The notes below the pieces were generated by a model. It was not told the origin of the DNA and did not search any database. It was given only the letters and a program-made list of their open reading frames with translations. Below, piece by piece: positions 61,593 to 64,000 of a stretch of 64,000 nucleotides of DNA (position 1 is its first letter; each line of letters begins with the position of its first letter). The position numbers and the translations under genes are program-made. The stretch is from JBDGYW01 sp964580055 (GTDB lineage: Bacteria; Gemmatimonadota; Gemmatimonadetes; Gemmatimonadales; GWC2-71-9): contig CAZOJI010000023.1 of assembly GCA_964580055.1 (NCBI GenBank), positions 1 to 64,000 on the forward strand. The letters are read 5' to 3'.

Positions 61593-62213
61593 ATGGAATC
61601 TAGAGTACGCCGACTGCTGGCGGCGAAAGGGCCACAATTCCTGTTGATTGGCGCCCTGACCCTTCTGAGCTTGACGTCCTGCTTCTTGAAAGGCACCGAG
61701 CCAGGCGATTCGCCGCTGGTCGGTCTGGCCAACCTGTTGTATCTGGATGGGTCCTGGGTATGGACGGATTCCATGATCTACTCGGAATACGTCCCGGACG
61801 ACGACGTAGTGACGCACCACGGATCCTACATCGTTTCAGGGACTGCAACTATCGAGACGGTCGATTCGGTGGAAGTCGAGACCTACCAGTTGACGGCGAC
61901 AGCCCAGGTCAGGCACGTGGACTCAACCGAGGCTGGTGAAGTAACGCGCTGGACACTCACCGACATCGAGTACGTGGACACGGTAGTAGTCGATAGCGAC
62001 ACGATCTTTGGACTTTCGGTCGAACCGATACCACCTGCCGCAAGACCGACGACCGACAGCATCCGGTGGACATTCGAGTCGAGCCAATTGTGGTGTACCA
62101 ACTGGCTCACCGACACGATCCGCCCAGGCAACCGCGACCATTGCTCCACCACTGTGACGTGGATTCGCGCCGACTCATCAACCGCTGCCGACATTACCGG
62201 GACGGGAACCTGA
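61593..62213 (+). CDS. Secreted lipoprotein of unknown function
   Basis: 206 residues. Lipoprotein signal with lipobox L-T-S-C at Cys30, then a Thr/Val/Asp-rich beta-type domain with repeated V-D-S/T patterns. The ATG at 61593 has GGGAGG seven bases upstream; a longer frame from 61527 adds an unrelated leader. A C-terminal cysteine pair (LWCTNW, DHCSTT) may form a disulfide. No family recognised. It ends 4 bp from the convergent GYD gene. Confidence 0.7.
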   Translation: MESRVRRLLAAKGPQFLLIGALTLLSLTSCFLKGTEPGDSPLVGLANLLYLDGSWVWTDSMIYSEYVPDDDVVTHHGSYIVSGTATIETVDSVEVETYQLTATAQVRHVDSTEAGEVTRWTLTDIEYVDTVVVDSDTIFGLSVEPIPPAARPTTDSIRWTFESSQLWCTNWLTDTIRPGNRDHCSTTVTWIRADSSTAADITGTGT

Positions 62214-62217
62214 AAAC

Positions 62218-62523
62218 CTAGTCTTCAATCTCCTTCATGATTCTGGCAAACCTATCGTAAGGTATTGCCGTCCAGCTCTCGGCTCTCGACGCACCGCACG
62301 ATTGCGTTATCAGCGATACCTTGGCGGCCACCTCCTCGTTCGGTGCTTCGAACACGTCCAAGAAGTCCCAAGGTCCGAGGATCGTGAAGTGCTCGAGGAA
62401 CTTCACTTCCGGGCACTTCGCCTTCACGAGTTCCAGCCAGGATTTTCCCTCCTCCTGGTAGTGCTGGAACTTCTTCGAGGCCGCCTCCGTGGAGAGCCGC
62501 GTTGCAAGAATATAGACCGGCAT
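62218..62523 (-). CDS. GYD domain protein
   Basis: 101 residues, a ferredoxin-like alpha/beta fold of the GYD family: an N-terminal VYILATRLS strand, central FTILGPWDFLDVFEAPNEEVAAKVS (the family G-x-x-D site) and a short C-terminal helix. Function unknown. The ribosome site GAGGAGG (62531-62537 on the minus strand) can pair with CCGCCTC (62545-62551) across a 7-nt loop with one mismatch, which could limit translation. Confidence 0.85.
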   Translation of the reverse strand: MPVYILATRLSTEAASKKFQHYQEEGKSWLELVKAKCPEVKFLEHFTILGPWDFLDVFEAPNEEVAAKVSLITQSCGASRAESWTAIPYDRFARIMKEIED

Positions 62524-62594
62524 GGGAAAACCTCCTCGTTCGGTGAGGCGGTTGTCAATCGACAGCGCGCCTCAATCTGCCTGCTCGAATGAAC

Positions 62595-63860
62595 TCACTC
62601 TCGCCCTAACCCAGGGGGTCGAAAGCCTTCGCAGAATTCGGCGATCTCCTGCGCTGTATTGTCCAAAACGGTTTCGTCGTCGATGTCTTCGACCACGCGG
62701 TTGATCCAGGCCGCAACACGCTCCATTTCCGGTTCTTTCATACCTCTCGAAGTAATGGAAGGAGTCCCAATACGGATTCCGGACGGATCGAACGGCTTTC
62801 TGGGATCGTACGGAACGGTGTTGCTGTTGCACACTATGCCCGCCCTGTTGAGGGCTTGTGACACAACCTTGCCGGGCTGCCCCTTGTTGGTCATGTCGAT
62901 GAGTATCAAATGGTTCTCAGTACCTCCCGAAACCAGGTCGAATCCGTGGTTCAAGAGTGCAGCCGCAAGCGCCTTTGCATTGCGCACGACTTGGTGGGCA
63001 TAGTCTTTGAACTCCGGCGTGTTGGCCTCCTTCAGGGCCACAGCGATACCAGCCGTCGTGTGGTTGTGCGGCCCGCCCTGAAGTCCGGGGAACACGGCCT
63101 TGTCAATAGCCTTTTGATGCTCTTCCGTGCACAGGATCATTGCGCCGCGAGGACCGCGCAGCATCTTGTGGGTGGTGGTGCTGACTACATCCGCATGCGG
63201 GACAGGGCTTGGATGCGCACCCGCGGCCACCAAACCCGAGATATGCGCGATGTCTGCCACGAAAATGGCGTTGGCCTCTTTGGCTATCTCGGCGAACTTC
63301 TCGAAGTCGATTATTCGAGGGTAGGCTGTGGCGCCGGCAAATATCAACTTGGGCTTCTCAGCCAGCGCCGTGTCGCGTACCATGTCGTAATCGATCAGGC
63401 CCGTGTCCTTTCTAACCGTGTATTGAACGGCTCGGTAGTACTTGCCGCTGATGCTGACCTTCCAACCGTGAGTGAGATGGCCACCGTGGGGAAGGCTCAT
63501 GCCCATGATCGTGTCACCAGGTTCGCAGAATGCGAAATAGACCGCCATGTTGGCCGGCGAGCCGGAATAGGGCTGCACGTTCGCGTGGTCGGCGCCGAAG
63601 AGCTGTTTGGCCCGCTCGATAGCGAGTCGCTCGACCGCGTCTATGTTCTCCTGTCCCTCGTAGTACCGCTTGCCTGCGTAACCTTCCGAGTACTTGTTGG
63701 TGAGTACTGACCCAGTGGCTTGGAGCACGGCTGCCGAGGCGTAGTTCTCGGAGGGGATCAAGCGGATCTTGTCCCGCTGGCGAGCTTCCTCCTTCTTCAC
63801 GAGATCGAAAATCTCCGGGTCTGTACTGGCGAGGTATTTCATTTCAAGATGGTCGTTCAT
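62595..63860 (-). CDS. glyA: Serine hydroxymethyltransferase
   Basis: 421 residues. PLP enzyme converting serine and tetrahydrofolate to glycine and 5,10-methylene-tetrahydrofolate, the main source of one-carbon units and of folate used by metH. Motifs: IPSENYAS, TNKYSEGYAGKRYYEG, SGSPANMAVY and PLP Lys232 in STTTHKMLRGPRG. The ATG at 63860 overlaps the stop of the preceding coiled-coil gene (ATGA). Confidence 0.97.
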   Translation of the reverse strand: MNDHLEMKYLASTDPEIFDLVKKEEARQRDKIRLIPSENYASAAVLQATGSVLTNKYSEGYAGKRYYEGQENIDAVERLAIERAKQLFGADHANVQPYSGSPANMAVYFAFCEPGDTIMGMSLPHGGHLTHGWKVSISGKYYRAVQYTVRKDTGLIDYDMVRDTALAEKPKLIFAGATAYPRIIDFEKFAEIAKEANAIFVADIAHISGLVAAGAHPSPVPHADVVSTTTHKMLRGPRGAMILCTEEHQKAIDKAVFPGLQGGPHNHTTAGIAVALKEANTPEFKDYAHQVVRNAKALAAALLNHGFDLVSGGTENHLILIDMTNKGQPGKVVSQALNRAGIVCNSNTVPYDPRKPFDPSGIRIGTPSITSRGMKEPEMERVAAWINRVVEDIDDETVLDNTAQEIAEFCEGFRPPGLGRE

Positions 63861-64000
63861 GGTCCCAATTGATCCTTAGCGTTGTGGCGGGCAAGCAATC
63901 GTTCGGCGAAGTCGAGGCGTTCCTCTAGGTCGGTTATCCGCTCATTGCTGTCCGCCAGTGCCTGTTCAGTATCCAAGAGTCGTTGTTCCGTCTGTTCTAG
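63857..64000 (-). CDS. Coiled-coil protein, 3' end only (partial)
   Basis: The last 47 codons of a gene that enters from the right edge. They form a heptad-rich coiled coil (LADSNERITDLEERLDFAER) reminiscent of SlyX-like small proteins. The stop overlaps the glyA start by 4 bp, so it is read in the same transcript. Too little is present for an assignment. Confidence 0.65.
   Translation of the reverse strand, partial: LEQTEQRLLDTEQALADSNERITDLEERLDFAERLLARHNAKDQLGP

Noticed and set aside
1..64000. tRNA or rRNA genes
   Set aside because: I looked for T-loop and rRNA-like stretches and saw none; a tRNAscan or Infernal search would be needed to exclude them fully.

Overview
The window is one contiguous, gene-dense stretch of a Gram-negative bacterial chromosome. 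The envelope type follows from Omp85-like and TolC outer-membrane proteins, tripartite exporters, lipoproteins and Tat signals. Several traits together suggest the Gemmatimonadota: a six-bladed beta-propeller lipoprotein, MacB-type exporters paired with a sigma-54 activator, a PqqD-like protein with an L-L-E-L-T-P opening, a DUF6941 protein and frequent sigma/anti-sigma pairs. This is an inference from gene content; no rRNA or tRNA is visible to confirm it. No prophage, insertion sequence or CRISPR array was recognised.

Layout. 1-10 kb (mostly +): DUF2177 protein, propeller lipoprotein, gyrA behind a good promoter, a PLP dehydratase, a REC-GAF-GGDEF regulator overlapping a zinc-ribbon Ser/Thr kinase, an NSS sodium symporter and a thioredoxin-fold protein. 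10-16.5 kb: an Omp85-like barrel coupled to a Tat-exported glycosylasparaginase (-), a GT2 glycosyltransferase and a class V aminotransferase homologue without its lysine (+), and a chemoreceptor (-). 16.5-25.4 kb: leuS with a repeat-derived insertion, an ECF sigma/anti-sigma/PDZ cassette, a PadR regulator, VOC, RidA and DinB proteins, homoserine kinase and a small secreted beta protein. 25.4-38 kb: a long leftward series, in transcription order alpha/beta hydrolase, nth, DUF6941, GT39-type glycosyltransferase, asparagine synthetase, HD protein, ECF sigma factor, anti-sigma-like protein, Spy/CnrX-like sensor, TolC, ABC ATPase, adaptor, permease. Most junctions overlap or are within 50 bp.

38-45 kb: divergent pepD and an OPT oligopeptide transporter (a peptide import and hydrolysis pair), an orphan PqqD-like protein, and four pseudopilin genes preceded by a sigma-54-type site. 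45-51 kb: an exporter regulon consisting of adaptor, two ATPases, a sigma-54 response regulator and its histidine kinase, preceded by a near-consensus sigma-54 promoter; no permease is present. 51-64 kb: a C2H2 zinc-finger protein, a C-terminal processing protease, metH controlled by a SAM-II riboswitch and an intrinsic terminator, yggT/yggU, a GH38-like exported protein, a lipoprotein, a GYD protein, glyA and the 3' end of a coiled-coil gene.

The points most worth attention are the SAM-II riboswitch/terminator ahead of metH, the two sigma-54 sites flanking a sigma-54 two-component system, the CnrYXH-like stress module joined to an exporter, the lysine-less aminotransferase, and short tandem repeats that fill intergenic gaps and also sit in frame inside leuS and a glycosyltransferase.
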